A stretch of 64,000 nt of DNA from Campylobacter concisus UNSWCS (lineage in GTDB: Bacteria; Campylobacterota; Campylobacteria; Campylobacterales; Campylobacteraceae). Both the position numbers and the translations under genes were made by a program. Positions within the stretch are counted from its first letter, which is position 1. Each line of letters begins with the position of its first letter. The stretch spans positions 1-64,000 of the forward strand of contig NZ_ANNG01000030.1 in NCBI RefSeq assembly GCF_000466685.1, given 5' to 3'. The notes under the pieces are model-generated. The model was given only the letters and a program-made list of their open reading frames with translations, ran no database searches and was not told where the DNA came from. This document shows, one piece after another, positions 17,101 through 25,776 of the stretch.

Positions 17101-17860
17101 AAACACCCTTGAAAAGCTCGCCATGAGTGTTGGCGTCTTTTTCATCTACATTTTGATGTGGCTCATTTTTCTAACCTGCAAAAAGAGCTACACTCCAAAT
17201 TTCTTACCACAAAATGGCTGCGTCGTCGTCTTTTGGCACGGCAGGCTTAGCTTTATGAGCTTTGCTTATAGACGCTGGTGGAGCAGCCAAAACAGAAAAC
17301 AAGGCAAGGCGATAATAAGCGACCACAAAGATGGTGAGCTCATCACCAGAATAATCAAATTTTTTGGCATCGGCACCATTAGAGGCAGCAGCTCAAAAGG
17401 CGGCGCAAGGGCGCTTATAGAAGCCCTAAGAGAGATAAAGCAAGGCCACGACGTCATCATCACACCAGATGGCCCACGCGGACCAAGACACAGCGTCGCA
17501 GACGGAGCTGCAGTGATCGCACAAAAGTCATCTTGCGAAATTTACGCTCTAAATTTCGAAGCAAACTCGTTTTGGGAATTTAAAAGCTGGGATAAAATGA
17601 TACTTCCAAAGCCATTTTCAACTATAAATTTTAGCCTCTCAGCACCTTTTAGCGTGGCAAATTTAGAGCCAAAAGAGGCAAAAGAGAAGATACAAAACGA
17701 GCTTTGGCAAGCCTCACAAAATGACGGTGGCAAGAGCGTGCTGCAAAACAAAGAGGACTTTAGGTCAAATTTAAAAATTTGGTGGAAAAAATATGCACAT
17801 AAAAACCCGCAAATAAGCGATGAGATAAGAGAAATTTTGGACGAAATTTATGAAAAATAA
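17081..17860 (+). CDS. DUF374 lysophospholipid acyltransferase-like protein
   Basis: 259 residues. One N-terminal hydrophobic segment ([19 protein letters not shown]) is followed by a PlsC-like domain in the DUF374 form: FWHGRLSFM (the H-x4-D-like catalytic region has a HGR variant), SDHKDGELI with [14 protein letters not shown] and ITPDGPRGP. These proteins are acyltransferase-fold enzymes acting on lipid or lipid A precursors; the exact acceptor is unknown. It overlaps the end of miaB by 20 bases, so a start a few codons later is possible. It overlaps the next gene as well, forming one operon. Confidence 0.82.
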   Translation: MVSCKFKNTLEKLAMSVGVFFIYILMWLIFLTCKKSYTPNFLPQNGCVVVFWHGRLSFMSFAYRRWWSSQNRKQGKAIISDHKDGELITRIIKFFGIGTIRGSSSKGGARALIEALREIKQGHDVIITPDGPRGPRHSVADGAAVIAQKSSCEIYALNFEANSFWEFKSWDKMILPKPFSTINFSLSAPFSVANLEPKEAKEKIQNELWQASQNDGGKSVLQNKEDFRSNLKIWWKKYAHKNPQISDEIREILDEIYEK

Positions 17861-18296
17861 AATTTCTATCTTTATAGCCATTTTTATAATAGCCTTGTTT
17901 GGGCTCTTTTTTTACAGCGACAACTCCTACAAGCTCGCTCTTGAAGCGAAATTTTACTACGAGAGCAAAGAGTATGAAAAGGCTATAAATTTAAGCCAAA
18001 AAGCTCTTGATCTTGACGCCTACAACAAAATGGCCGCCACCACGCTTAATCAAAGCAAGGCGGCGATAAAATTTAACTCATACATAAAAAATGGCAAAGA
18101 GTATCTTGAGCGCATCAAAAAAATGAGCCAAAATGGCGTCAGTAAGGCTGATAATGAGCGCATCAAAATGATGTGTGATGTGATGATAGAGGATTTTGAA
18201 AATTTAAGAAATTCTGCTTTGCTTGATGATGGCCTAAAAAGCGAAGCGCTAAGCACAAAAGAGGTTTTTGTTAAGCTCAAAAATGAGCTGTTTTAA
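17850..18296 (+). CDS. Membrane-anchored TPR-like protein
   Basis: 148 residues. One transmembrane helix (about 5-23, SIFIAIFIIALFGLFFYS) is followed by a periplasmic or cytoplasmic helical part; ALEAKFYYESKEYEKAINLSQKALDLD is a recognisable tetratricopeptide repeat, and the rest is helical and charged. It overlaps the acyltransferase gene by 11 bases and precedes the PilMNO-like trio, so it may belong to the same complex. Function unknown. Confidence 0.72.
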   Translation: MKNKISIFIAIFIIALFGLFFYSDNSYKLALEAKFYYESKEYEKAINLSQKALDLDAYNKMAATTLNQSKAAIKFNSYIKNGKEYLERIKKMSQNGVSKADNERIKMMCDVMIEDFENLRNSALLDDGLKSEALSTKEVFVKLKNELF

Positions 18297-18356
18297 ACTT
18301 ATTTAATCCCTTTTTAGCTAACATACCAAAAATAATGCACTAAATTTAGGAGAGTT

Positions 18357-19361
18357 ATGTCTTTTAGCATCAAAAAGCTTTTTTCAAACCTTTTCTTAAG
18401 CGTCGTGATCGAGGGCAACGAGTGCATTTTCTACGGTCAGGTCTTTAGAAATGGCAAGCTTATAAAAACCACAAATGCTAAATTTACAGACATAAGCATC
18501 GATAGTGTCGATGAAAAAGTTTTAAAATACATAGAAGAGCAAGAAAAGGCCTATTTTGGCGTCTATGTTTCGCTCTTTTTTAACGACGACTCACAAGGTG
18601 CGCTGCCTACTGCTAACTTTGACGAGTACAAGAAATTTAACATCAACACACAAAATTTAACCAACCTTGTGATGCAAGATAGCTGGAGCATATATGCAAA
18701 TTTAAATGCCATAAGAAGATATAAAAACCTCTTTGGGCAAGGTAGTGTCGATCTTATCTACTCGCCTATCGCCCTGCTCTTTCACGAGCTTTTAAAGCGT
18801 GGAATTTCGCCAAAAACCACGCTATATCTCTACATCCACTCGCACTCTTTTGCGCTTGCGATATTTAAAGACAAGCAGATGAAGCTCTCTACATTTTTAA
18901 ATATGAGCGACGCTGAAGAGGGCAACGAAGAGATAGAAAGCCTAAAAGAAGAGGACATAACAGACATAGATAACCTTATCGTAAAAGAAGAAGATGGCGC
19001 AACGGCGCTTGATGATTTTAAAAGCTTGGATGATTTTTTAAGCGATGATAAACCAAAAGAATTTGAAGATCTAAACTACGAGCTAAACATGCCAGCTTCG
19101 TCCAATGTCGAGAAGTCAGTGGCGATCTTTGGGCGCGATATGAAGATGTTTGACTACATCGCAAAGGCTATGAAAGAATTTTATGAAAATCAGATCTACA
19201 GCGGAGATTTTATCGAGCAGATCATCGTTTTTGAAAACACAAAGACAAGCGCGACCTTTTTACAATACCTGCAGTCTGAGCTATTTGTGGAGACATCAAG
19301 CTATCCGATCAACACAAATCACATCATGAACGAGATCATGCAAGAAGAGATAACACTATGA
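18357..19361 (+). CDS. PilM/GspL-like cytoplasmic protein
   Basis: 334 residues with no transmembrane segment. It has two beta-rich halves joined by an acidic, low-complexity stretch (about 180-240). The segments FLSVVIEGNECIFYGQVFRNGKL and TLYLYIHSHSFALAIFKDKQMKL look like the paired beta-sheets of actin-like PilM/GspL proteins. The phosphate-loop glycines of true PilM are not obvious, so ATP binding is doubtful. The next two genes look like PilN and PilO, which strengthens the call. AGGAGAG gives a good start. I recall unannotated homologues in C. jejuni next to miaB. The assignment is structural inference, not clear homology. Confidence 0.5.
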   Translation: MSFSIKKLFSNLFLSVVIEGNECIFYGQVFRNGKLIKTTNAKFTDISIDSVDEKVLKYIEEQEKAYFGVYVSLFFNDDSQGALPTANFDEYKKFNINTQNLTNLVMQDSWSIYANLNAIRRYKNLFGQGSVDLIYSPIALLFHELLKRGISPKTTLYLYIHSHSFALAIFKDKQMKLSTFLNMSDAEEGNEEIESLKEEDITDIDNLIVKEEDGATALDDFKSLDDFLSDDKPKEFEDLNYELNMPASSNVEKSVAIFGRDMKMFDYIAKAMKEFYENQIYSGDFIEQIIVFENTKTSATFLQYLQSELFVETSSYPINTNHIMNEIMQEEITL

Positions 19362-19879
19362 AATTTAGCTTCATCACTCCAGAACCAAGACCGCTTCTAT
19401 CTATTTTTAGTAAGCTCTGGCTAAGCCTTATCGGCTTTGTCTTTGTGGTGCTTTTGGTGGCAAATTTCTTCATAGTTTATAAAAACTACTCAACCAAAAA
19501 AAATATAGAATTTCTAGCAAACGAGCAAAAAGAGATTAGCCAAAAGATAGTCACCACGGATGAAATTTCAGCCAAACTTGCCGTGCAGATAGACTCAGCA
19601 AACGACATCTTTACATCAAATTCTATCCTAAAGCAAAGCTTGCACAACCTTTTTGACCTTGTGCCTGATAGCATCACGCTTGAAGAGGTCTTTATGGATA
19701 AAAATTCACTCATCATCCGTGGCATAACGCCAACAAAGGATGTCTTTAACCAGCTCTTAGCCTCGCCGCTAAGGTCGATTTTCACCACGTCAAACACTAG
19801 CTTTTATCAGAGCAAAAACGGCTGGTACGGCTTTATAAGCACAAATAAGATTGATAATTCTGAGGGATATAATGAGTAA
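19358..19879 (+). CDS. PilN-like inner-membrane protein
   Basis: 173 residues: a short cytoplasmic N-terminus, one transmembrane helix (about 22-45), a coiled-coil region and a C-terminal ferredoxin-like domain with LFDLVPDSITLEEVFMDKNSLIIRG followed by DVFNQLLASPL. This is the order and spacing of PilN (and the membrane part of GspL) in type IV pilus and type II secretion platforms. It overlaps the gene before it by four bases (ATGA) and the one after it by 29 bases. Its real partner system here is unknown. Confidence 0.58.
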   Translation: MKFSFITPEPRPLLSIFSKLWLSLIGFVFVVLLVANFFIVYKNYSTKKNIEFLANEQKEISQKIVTTDEISAKLAVQIDSANDIFTSNSILKQSLHNLFDLVPDSITLEEVFMDKNSLIIRGITPTKDVFNQLLASPLRSIFTTSNTSFYQSKNGWYGFISTNKIDNSEGYNE

Positions 19880-20408
19880 AAAAGATACGAGCTTAGAAAA
19901 AATCGACCCAGTAAAGCTTTTACTTTTTATATTTGCTTTTATCATAGTTTGCTTCATTATGATATTTGGCTTTATCGTGCCAAATATAAAAGAATTTAAA
20001 AGCCTCTCAAGACAAAACTACTCGCAAACCTCATCATACACGAAGGTAAAAAATGAATTTGAAGCCAAATTTAAAGCACTTGAAGCGACAAGACAAAAAG
20101 ACGGCGCTATCATCTTGGCTTATGATACAGCTTTTGATAAGGATAAATTTATAAATTTCGCATCGCAATTTTTTAGCGAAGTGAGCCTTAGCAAGATAGA
20201 AGAAGGTGAAAATAACGCAACTGAGAAGTTCTTTAGATACCGCCTAAATGTCACTAGCTCGCTTAAAACCCCGCAAAAATTTTATGACTTTTTAGATGCG
20301 CTTAGCAGCTACGATAGCATCATAAAAGCCGAATTTCCTATCGTCATGAAAGGCGAAAACGACAAGATCCACACAACCTTTAACATAAAAGTTTTTGGGT
20401 TAAAGTAA
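19851..20408 (+). CDS. PilO-like inner-membrane protein
   Basis: 185 residues: a short N-terminus, a transmembrane helix (about 19-40), a helical stalk and a C-terminal domain with TPQKFYDFLDALSSYDSIIKAEFP, typical of PilO/GspM ferredoxin-like domains. The start at 19851 lies inside the preceding gene; a later ATG at 19872 (MSKKDTSLEK), behind GAGGGATATA, gives 178 residues and looks better. It completes a PilM-PilN-PilO-like order. No secretin, pilin or motor ATPase is nearby. Confidence 0.58.
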   Translation: MIILRDIMSKKDTSLEKIDPVKLLLFIFAFIIVCFIMIFGFIVPNIKEFKSLSRQNYSQTSSYTKVKNEFEAKFKALEATRQKDGAIILAYDTAFDKDKFINFASQFFSEVSLSKIEEGENNATEKFFRYRLNVTSSLKTPQKFYDFLDALSSYDSIIKAEFPIVMKGENDKIHTTFNIKVFGLK

Positions 20409-20585
20409 CCAAATTTAATAAATTTCTTCGCATCAAATTTAAAACTGCACCGCTTCTTAGCAAATACTTGGATATAAAAAAGCTAGAGCCATCTCTGCTA
20501 AGGTGCCAAACAAGCTCTTACACGCAGATGCTGGCACACAAAGCGAGGTTATAAACTATGTAAAGAGCTTCAAACCACGATCATA
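20409..20585 (+). pseudogene. Possible gene remnant upstream of the winged-helix gene
   Basis: This 177-base gap has coding-like peptides in different frames: one of about 45 residues (KTAPLLSKYLDIKKLE) that crosses the end of the PilO-like gene, and one ending ADAGTQSEVINYVKSFKP. This is what a frameshifted remnant looks like, possibly of a longer response regulator or of an unrelated gene. I recognise no family in either piece, so this is weak. Confidence 0.25.
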
Positions 20586-20900
20586 ATGGCGACAAAAGAT
20601 ATTTTTGAAAGCATGATCAAATTTAAAGAAATTTACGAATACGATATGAAGAGCAAGCAGCTTTTCAAAAATGGTGAAGAGGTGCAGATGCCAAAAAATG
20701 AGGCAAAACTCTTCTTTTTGCTCGTGAGTAATATAGAAAAAGTGGTGAGTTACGAAGTGATAGAAAACTATGTCTGGAGCGAAAAATCGATGAGCAACGA
20801 AGCGCTTAGAATGACTATCAAAAAGATAAGAGCAAAAACTGACGCCGACCTCATCAAAAACATCTCAGGCGTGGGATATAGACTTAGCGGAGCAAATTAA
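20586..20900 (+). CDS. Winged-helix (OmpR/PhoB C-terminal type) protein without a receiver
   Basis: 104 residues that match the DNA-binding half of OmpR-family response regulators: YEYDMKSKQLFKNGEEVQMPKNEAKLFFLL, then VVSYEVIENYVWSE, the recognition helix region NEALRMTIKKIRAK and the wing ISGVGYRL. No phosphoacceptor receiver domain precedes it. No ribosome site is clear before the ATG, and the frame is open a little further upstream, so this may be the intact remnant of a truncated regulator, or a stand-alone winged-helix protein. A strong bidirectional terminator follows. Confidence 0.6.
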   Translation: MATKDIFESMIKFKEIYEYDMKSKQLFKNGEEVQMPKNEAKLFFLLVSNIEKVVSYEVIENYVWSEKSMSNEALRMTIKKIRAKTDADLIKNISGVGYRLSGAN

Positions 20901-20907
20901 ATTTAAC

Positions 20908-20946
20908 TTTGTGTAGCTTTTATAAATTTAAGCTACACAAATTTTT
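20908..20946. terminator. Bidirectional terminator
   Basis: TTTGTGTAGCTT (20908-20919) and AAGCTACACAAA (20930-20941), a perfect 12-bp stem with a 10-base loop, followed by TTTT. It separates the convergent winged-helix gene and the Sel1 lipoprotein gene. Confidence 0.88.
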
Positions 20947-21568
20947 ACTTTTTATCCACGCATTTGCCAAGTTGGCAGGCTCTTTTGTAAAGTGCATCTG
21001 CCTTTGTTTCATCACCGCTTAGCTTTGCAAGCAAGAAGCACGACTGAGCATACTCAAGCTCACAGCTCTTTGCCAAAAGCTTTAAAACCCTAGCCTCAGC
21101 CTTGTTTCTATCTATCTTATGAGTTTTTAAATTTTCGCTTTCGATGTAGGATTTTAGACCCATAGCCTCGTTGTAGCAGCCAACGCCGTCGCCACTGTCG
21201 CAAGCTAGTTTATAAAGCTTTAGAGCCTTTTCGATATCTTTTTGCTCATCAACTAGCCCTTGCTCATAAATTTGACCTAAATTTGAGCACGCCGTTGCAA
21301 GCCCAGAGTTGCACGCCTTTTCGTAGTAGCCTTTTGCCTTTACGAAGTCCCTTTCGTTACTAAAATTTACAGCTAGGTTGTTGCAGTCGATGCTATTTCC
21401 GTTCTCGCAGTTTTGCACCATCTTCTCTTTTTCAAGCTCAAGACGCTCCGCCCTAACCTCCTCATCACTTTGCCAAAAGCCAAAGCTCACCATCTTTTGC
21501 CACGACCAGCAGCCACTTAGCATAAAGCTAGCAGCTACGATAAGCCCAAAATTTAAAACTTTTTTCAC
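20945..21568 (-). CDS. Sel1-repeat lipoprotein
   Basis: 207 residues. Signal peptide with lipobox LSGC (Cys at 20), then Sel1/TPR-like repeats with paired cysteines: NCENGNSIDCNNLAVNF, KACNSGLATACSNLGQIYEQG and LACDSGDGVGCYNEAMGL. The cysteines sit in each helical hairpin at the spacing of the Helicobacter cysteine-rich (Hcp) proteins, which form intra-repeat disulfides in the periplasm. The C-terminal part is a degraded repeat. It is the last gene of a minus-strand run that includes another Sel1 lipoprotein 12 bases upstream and a flavoprotein. Role unknown. Confidence 0.82.
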   Translation of the reverse strand: MKKVLNFGLIVAASFMLSGCWSWQKMVSFGFWQSDEEVRAERLELEKEKMVQNCENGNSIDCNNLAVNFSNERDFVKAKGYYEKACNSGLATACSNLGQIYEQGLVDEQKDIEKALKLYKLACDSGDGVGCYNEAMGLKSYIESENLKTHKIDRNKAEARVLKLLAKSCELEYAQSCFLLAKLSGDETKADALYKRACQLGKCVDKK

Positions 21569-21580
21569 TTATTTTCCTAC

Positions 21581-22240
21581 TCACATGCCAAGCTTTGCGC
21601 CAAGTCTTTTCATCTGTGGGCATGCCTTGTTTAGACCACGAAAGCAAGCGACTTTATAAATCCCATAAGCTCTCTTTTCGTCCTTGTTCATACCAAGACC
21701 TAGCTCATACATCGCGCCGATATTTGCGCAGCTTGGCAGATCCCCAGCGTTGCAAGCGTTTGTGTAGGCTTCCATCGCTAAATAGTAGTCTTGTTTTACG
21801 ATCTCGCCCTTGCGGTAGGCGTTGCCTAGGTGGTAGCAAGCTTGCACACCGCCACTGTTGCAGCTATCTTTGTAAATTTCGACCGCTTTTTTTGGATCTT
21901 TTTTCACGCCAAGGCCGTTTTCATAGAGCATGCCAAGGTTTGAGCAAGCAAGCTGCACCTTCGCATCGCAAGCCTTTTTGTAGTTTGCGTAGGCATTGTC
22001 ATACTCTTTCATAAGCTCAAAATTTACGCCCAAGTCGTTGCACGCTTCAGCATCGCCGCTTTCGCACTTTGGTGTTAAAAGATCGATAGCATTTTTAGAA
22101 ATTTGCTCTTTGTTTTGCACCACCTTTTCGTCCTTTGGCTGTTGCCATGAGTCATCTTGCTTTGGCGTCTCTCCAATGCCAATCACGTTTAAGCAGCCTG
22201 TGAAAAATAGAGCAGTTAAAAGTAGTAGATATTTTTTCAT
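21581..22240 (-). CDS. Sel1-repeat lipoprotein, Hcp-like
   Basis: 219 residues from the ATG that follows AAGGAC; the frame continues 11 codons upstream into the flavoprotein gene but without a start site. The signal peptide MKKYLLLLTALFFTGC ends in a TGC lipobox. At least four Sel1 repeats follow, each with a cysteine pair (CESGDAEACNDLGVNF, KACDAKVQLACSNLGMLYENG, CNSGGVQACYHLGNAYRKG, ACNAGDLPSCANIGAMYELG). This is the disulfide-stapled Hcp design. Paralogue of the next gene and of the gene at 23983. Confidence 0.85.
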   Translation of the reverse strand: MKKYLLLLTALFFTGCLNVIGIGETPKQDDSWQQPKDEKVVQNKEQISKNAIDLLTPKCESGDAEACNDLGVNFELMKEYDNAYANYKKACDAKVQLACSNLGMLYENGLGVKKDPKKAVEIYKDSCNSGGVQACYHLGNAYRKGEIVKQDYYLAMEAYTNACNAGDLPSCANIGAMYELGLGMNKDEKRAYGIYKVACFRGLNKACPQMKRLGAKLGM

Positions 22241-22250
22241 TTTTGTCCTT

Positions 22251-23591
22251 TTAGTATTGTCCAAACAAGTCATTTAGGGCTTCGCTGATGCTTGGATGAG
22301 TGAAAATTTGGTTTTTAAAGAAATTTGCATCTGCTTTTAAATTCATAGCGATCGCGATCTCATTTATGATCTCATTTGCGTAGATGCAGTGAAAGCTAGC
22401 CCCCAAAATTTCGCCGCTGCTTGCTTCAACGATCGCTTTTAGCATGCCCACATCGTGATTTAGCACCTTTGCTCCTGGCACTGCTGCCATGCTAAGCTTT
22501 AGTTCTTTGAAATTTAGCCCAAGCTTGCTAGCTTCTTTTGCATTTACGCCAACTCTTGCTAGCGGAGTGTCGGTAAATAGCACGTTTGCATGGATGCTTC
22601 TGTTTTGTGTGGTGCGCTTTTTATCGCCAAAAATTTGCGAGAAAACTATCCTAAAATCATCCAAACTAGTGTAGGTAAAAAGCTCTCCGCCGCGCACATC
22701 GCCAACTGCGTAGATGTTTGACACATTTGTTTGAAGGCGCTCATTTGTCTTTATAAAGCCTTTTTCATTTAGCTCAACACCAGCTGCTTTTAAATTTAGA
22801 TCATCTAAATTTGCCACTCTACCAAGCGCTACTAAGAACGCATCTGCCTTAATGAGCCTATCTTCACCGTCTTGTTTGAAATTTAACGCATTATCTTTTA
22901 GGCTCTCTATCTCGCAGCCCTCTAAAATTTCGACGCCTTGCACGTTTAACGCATCTTTTACGCTTTTAGCGATATCTTCATCTTCGTTTTTTAGCAGTTT
23001 TGAGCGTCCAACGATGGTCACTTTTGAGCCAAAATTTGCAAACATCGATGCAAACTCTATGCCGATAAATCCGCTACCAACGATGACAAGATGCTTTGGC
23101 ATAGTTTTTAGATCGAGCAAGGTTTTACTTGAAAAGACGTTTGAGTTTGTTATCTCAAATGGCGCATACGCCTCTTTTGAGCCAGTATTTATGATGATAA
23201 ACTCGCCTTCAACGACTTTTTGCTCGCCACTTGAGGTTGTAACTAGGACGCTATTTTTATCTTTAAACGAGCCAACGCCATCGATCACGTCGATATTTTC
23301 TTTATCATTTAGCATCGCATAGTTTTTAGAATTTAAAGCTGAGATTAGCTTATTTTTGTTTTCGATGCTAAGCGTGTAATACTCGTTTTCAACGCTATTG
23401 TCTGCATATATCGCCTCTTTTGCAGCTGTGATTAGACGTTTTGTCGGTATGCAGCCCACGTTTATGCAAGTGCCTCCATACATCTTCGGCGATCTCTCGA
23501 TTAGCGCGACTTTTTTGCCAAGCGCAGCAGCCTTTACAGCTAGCGTCTTGCCAGCCTTACCAAATCCAATAATAACTATGTCATATTTCAT
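22251..23591 (-). CDS. FAD/NAD(P)-dependent disulfide reductase, RclA/mercuric-reductase-like
   Basis: 446 residues of the class I pyridine-nucleotide-disulfide oxidoreductases. It shows the FAD-binding GFGKAGKTLAVKAAALGKKVALIE, the redox cysteine pair GGTCINVGCIPTKRL (CxxxxC), the NAD(P) motif GSGFIGIEFASMFANFGSKVTIVG, the FAD-closing YAVGDVRGG and a C-terminal dimer domain with IFTHPSISEALNDLF. The terminal motif and lack of dehydrogenase neighbours favour the RclA/YkgC-like group (oxidative or hypochlorous stress) rather than lipoamide dehydrogenase. It overlaps the small gene upstream by four bases. Confidence 0.85.
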   Translation of the reverse strand: MKYDIVIIGFGKAGKTLAVKAAALGKKVALIERSPKMYGGTCINVGCIPTKRLITAAKEAIYADNSVENEYYTLSIENKNKLISALNSKNYAMLNDKENIDVIDGVGSFKDKNSVLVTTSSGEQKVVEGEFIIINTGSKEAYAPFEITNSNVFSSKTLLDLKTMPKHLVIVGSGFIGIEFASMFANFGSKVTIVGRSKLLKNEDEDIAKSVKDALNVQGVEILEGCEIESLKDNALNFKQDGEDRLIKADAFLVALGRVANLDDLNLKAAGVELNEKGFIKTNERLQTNVSNIYAVGDVRGGELFTYTSLDDFRIVFSQIFGDKKRTTQNRSIHANVLFTDTPLARVGVNAKEASKLGLNFKELKLSMAAVPGAKVLNHDVGMLKAIVEASSGEILGASFHCIYANEIINEIAIAMNLKADANFFKNQIFTHPSISEALNDLFGQY

Positions 23592-23905
23592 TTAATTTTT
23601 CCCATTATGTAGTATGTAGTTTCGTTTATCTTTTTGATATCCATTTTGTATTTATTTGCCCAGCTTTTGATGATCTCATCAACACGCTCTTTTATCTCTT
23701 TGACGGTTGCAACGTTTTTTATCTTTAGCCTATCCTCACTCCCGCTCATCGCTACAAAGCAAAGGTGCGGCTTTAGATGATCGTTTAGCTCGATCACACT
23801 CTTTGGCAAAAGGCCGTCAGTGTTATTTAAAATTCTACGCATATGCTCAGTGGTCGTTTCATCTATGTTGTAGCCAAGCTGTGTCAAAAGTGCGTTATGA
23901 TCCAT
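23588..23905 (-). CDS. Conserved-looking hypothetical protein
   Basis: 105 residues, soluble, no signal peptide. The segment LLTQLGYNIDETTTEHMRRILNNTDG is helical, the centre KPHLCFVAMSGSEDRLKIKN strand-like, and a helix with IKSWANKY follows. I recognise no family. Codon use and a good ribosome site (AAGGAACGATATG) support a real gene. Its last four bases overlap the flavoprotein start (ATGA), so it is probably translated with that enzyme and could act with it. Confidence 0.65.
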   Translation of the reverse strand: MDHNALLTQLGYNIDETTTEHMRRILNNTDGLLPKSVIELNDHLKPHLCFVAMSGSEDRLKIKNVATVKEIKERVDEIIKSWANKYKMDIKKINETTYYIMGKIK

Positions 23906-23982
23906 ATCGTTCCTTTTTGCTTAAATTTGCGATCATTATAAGATAAAATTCGATAAAATCGCCTAAATTTTCAAGGACAAAT

Positions 23983-24534
23983 ATGAAAAAATTTATCATT
24001 TTTCTATTTAGCATTTTGCTATTTTGGGGCTGTTCAGCAGAGCAAATTTCGCAAAATTTAGGTCTTAGCGAGCCACCACTTGATCCTGAAGTAGAGCAGA
24101 TAGCAGACGCCATCTATCTATATAATGAAGGCAACTACCCAAAAGCTTGCAAGAGATTTTATGACTACGCAAAAGATGGCAACGTCCTAGCCATGCAGCA
24201 AACTGGCGTTTGTTTTCGTGACGGCAAAGGCTTTAGCAAGGATATCTTAAGGGCACTTTTTTGGTTTGAGACAGCTGGCAGATACGGCAACATAGACGGA
24301 CTAAGAAGCGCTGGATATATCTACGAGTACGGCCTTGGGGTCAATAAAAATTTAGAAAAAGCGATATATTTTTATGAAAAAGCAACTAGCCTTGGCTCAA
24401 GCGAGGCTAGCTATGATCTAGGGCTTATCTACCTAGGCAAAAATGACTATAAAAAAGCTAGAATTTATCTTGATGAGGCTTGCTACCATGGCAAAGAAGA
24501 AGCTTGCACGAAGCTAAAAGAGATGAAATTTTAG
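23983..24534 (+). CDS. Sel1-repeat lipoprotein
   Basis: 183 residues: lipoprotein signal peptide MKKFIIFLFSILLFWGC (GC lipobox) and three Sel1-type repeats, including QQTGVCFRDGKGFSKDILRALFWFETAG and SAGYIYEYGLGVNKNLEKAIYFYEKA. It has fewer cysteine pairs than the two Hcp-like paralogues on the other strand; only the ends (CKRFY, EACYHGKEEACTK) keep them. It lies divergent from the hypothetical/flavoprotein operon and convergent with prfB. Confidence 0.82.
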   Translation: MKKFIIFLFSILLFWGCSAEQISQNLGLSEPPLDPEVEQIADAIYLYNEGNYPKACKRFYDYAKDGNVLAMQQTGVCFRDGKGFSKDILRALFWFETAGRYGNIDGLRSAGYIYEYGLGVNKNLEKAIYFYEKATSLGSSEASYDLGLIYLGKNDYKKARIYLDEACYHGKEEACTKLKEMKF

Positions 24535-24555
24535 CTCTCATCTCTTTAAAATTTA

Positions 24556-25668
24556 CTACACCTCAGCCTTTTGAGCGATCAAAACGCCCTCTATCATCTT
24601 TTTGATATCACCATCAAGTATCGCGTCAGTTTGTGAAAATGCCTCGCCGCTGCGGTTGTCTTTTACTTGCTGATACGGGAAAAGCACATATGATCTTATC
24701 TGATGACCCCAGCCGATCTCGCTCTTTTCGACGCTGTTGCTCGCCTCTTGCTGCTTCATCAGCTCAAGCTCGTAAAGACGCGACTTTAGCATCTTCATCG
24801 CTGTGGCTCTGTTTTTGTGCTGGCTGCGGTCGTTTTGGCACTGCACGACGATGCCAGTTGGTATATGCGTGATGCGGATGGCTGACTCGGTCTTATTTAC
24901 GTGCTGACCGCCTGCTCCACTAGCCCTATAAGTGTCTATCTTTAGATCTTTCTCTTCGATCTCGATCTCTATATCATCATCTACTTCAGGGCTTACCATA
25001 ACACTAGAAAAGCTCGTGTGGCGGCGTCCTGCGCTATCAAATGGGCTTGTGCGAACGAGCCTGTGGATGCCATTTTCTGCTTTGAAATATCCATAAGCAT
25101 TTTCGCCTTTTACGATAAAGCTCACATCCTTTAGTCCCGCCTCTTCGCCCTCTTGAAAGTCTAAAGTCTCAACCTTAAAGCCCTCACGCTCGCAAAATCT
25201 AAGATACATCCTATAAAGCATGCTCGCCCAGTCATTACTCTCAGTGCCGCCAGCTCCAGGGTGTATCGATACGATCGCGTTTTTGCCGTCATCCTCGCCA
25301 CTTAAAAGCATAGAAATTTCTAAATTTACTATCTTTTCATCTAAATTTTTAGCATCTTCAAAGAGAGAATTTATAGTCTCCTCGTCATTTTCAGAATTTG
25401 CTAGCTCAAAAAGCTCCTTTGCGTCGCTAACTGCTTGATGAGCATCACTAAATTTAGCAAGCATATTTGAAATTTTTGTCTTTTCTTTATTTAGCGCCCC
25501 AGCTTTAGCGATATCTTGCCAAAAGTCAGGGTCTTGCTCGGTCGCCTCAATCTCTTTTAGCCTAGCCTTTATCTCGTCAGGCTTTACGATAGAGCCTATG
25601 TTTTCAACTTTTGTTTGTAGCTTCTTTAAAAGCTCGTTGTATTCGTAACTATCCAAGTTTTTCTCCAT
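24556..25668 (-). CDS. prfB: Peptide chain release factor 2
   Basis: 370 residues. The tripeptide that reads UGA/UAA is present as SPF ([10 protein letters not shown]), and the peptidyl-tRNA hydrolysis motif is GGQ in [14 protein letters not shown]2, not RF1, is indicated by SPF. The frame is continuous from the ATG, with no in-frame UGA near codon 25, so there is no programmed-frameshift autoregulation as in E. coli. The ATG follows a GGAG site. It converges with the Sel1 gene and diverges from panC. Confidence 0.96.
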   Translation of the reverse strand: MEKNLDSYEYNELLKKLQTKVENIGSIVKPDEIKARLKEIEATEQDPDFWQDIAKAGALNKEKTKISNMLAKFSDAHQAVSDAKELFELANSENDEETINSLFEDAKNLDEKIVNLEISMLLSGEDDGKNAIVSIHPGAGGTESNDWASMLYRMYLRFCEREGFKVETLDFQEGEEAGLKDVSFIVKGENAYGYFKAENGIHRLVRTSPFDSAGRRHTSFSSVMVSPEVDDDIEIEIEEKDLKIDTYRASGAGGQHVNKTESAIRITHIPTGIVVQCQNDRSQHKNRATAMKMLKSRLYELELMKQQEASNSVEKSEIGWGHQIRSYVLFPYQQVKDNRSGEAFSQTDAILDGDIKKMIEGVLIAQKAEV

Positions 25669-25737
25669 AAATTTTTGCCGATTTTAGCCAAAAGTTGCTT
25701 ACATTTTTAAATTTACGCCCTTTTAATCCTTTTTTGT

Positions 25738-25743
25738 TACAAT
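25738..25743 (+). promoter_or_regulatory. panC -10 box
   Basis: TACAAT after TTTTTTGT, 33 bases before the panC ATG. A similar TTGTTACAAT is seen before metK. Confidence 0.5.
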
Positions 25744-25776
25744 GCCAAGTTAAAATTTAGATAAAAAGAGTCAAAT

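Noticed and set aside
24556..25668. Programmed frameshift in prfB
   Set aside because: The frame is continuous through the region of codon 25 with no in-frame UGA.
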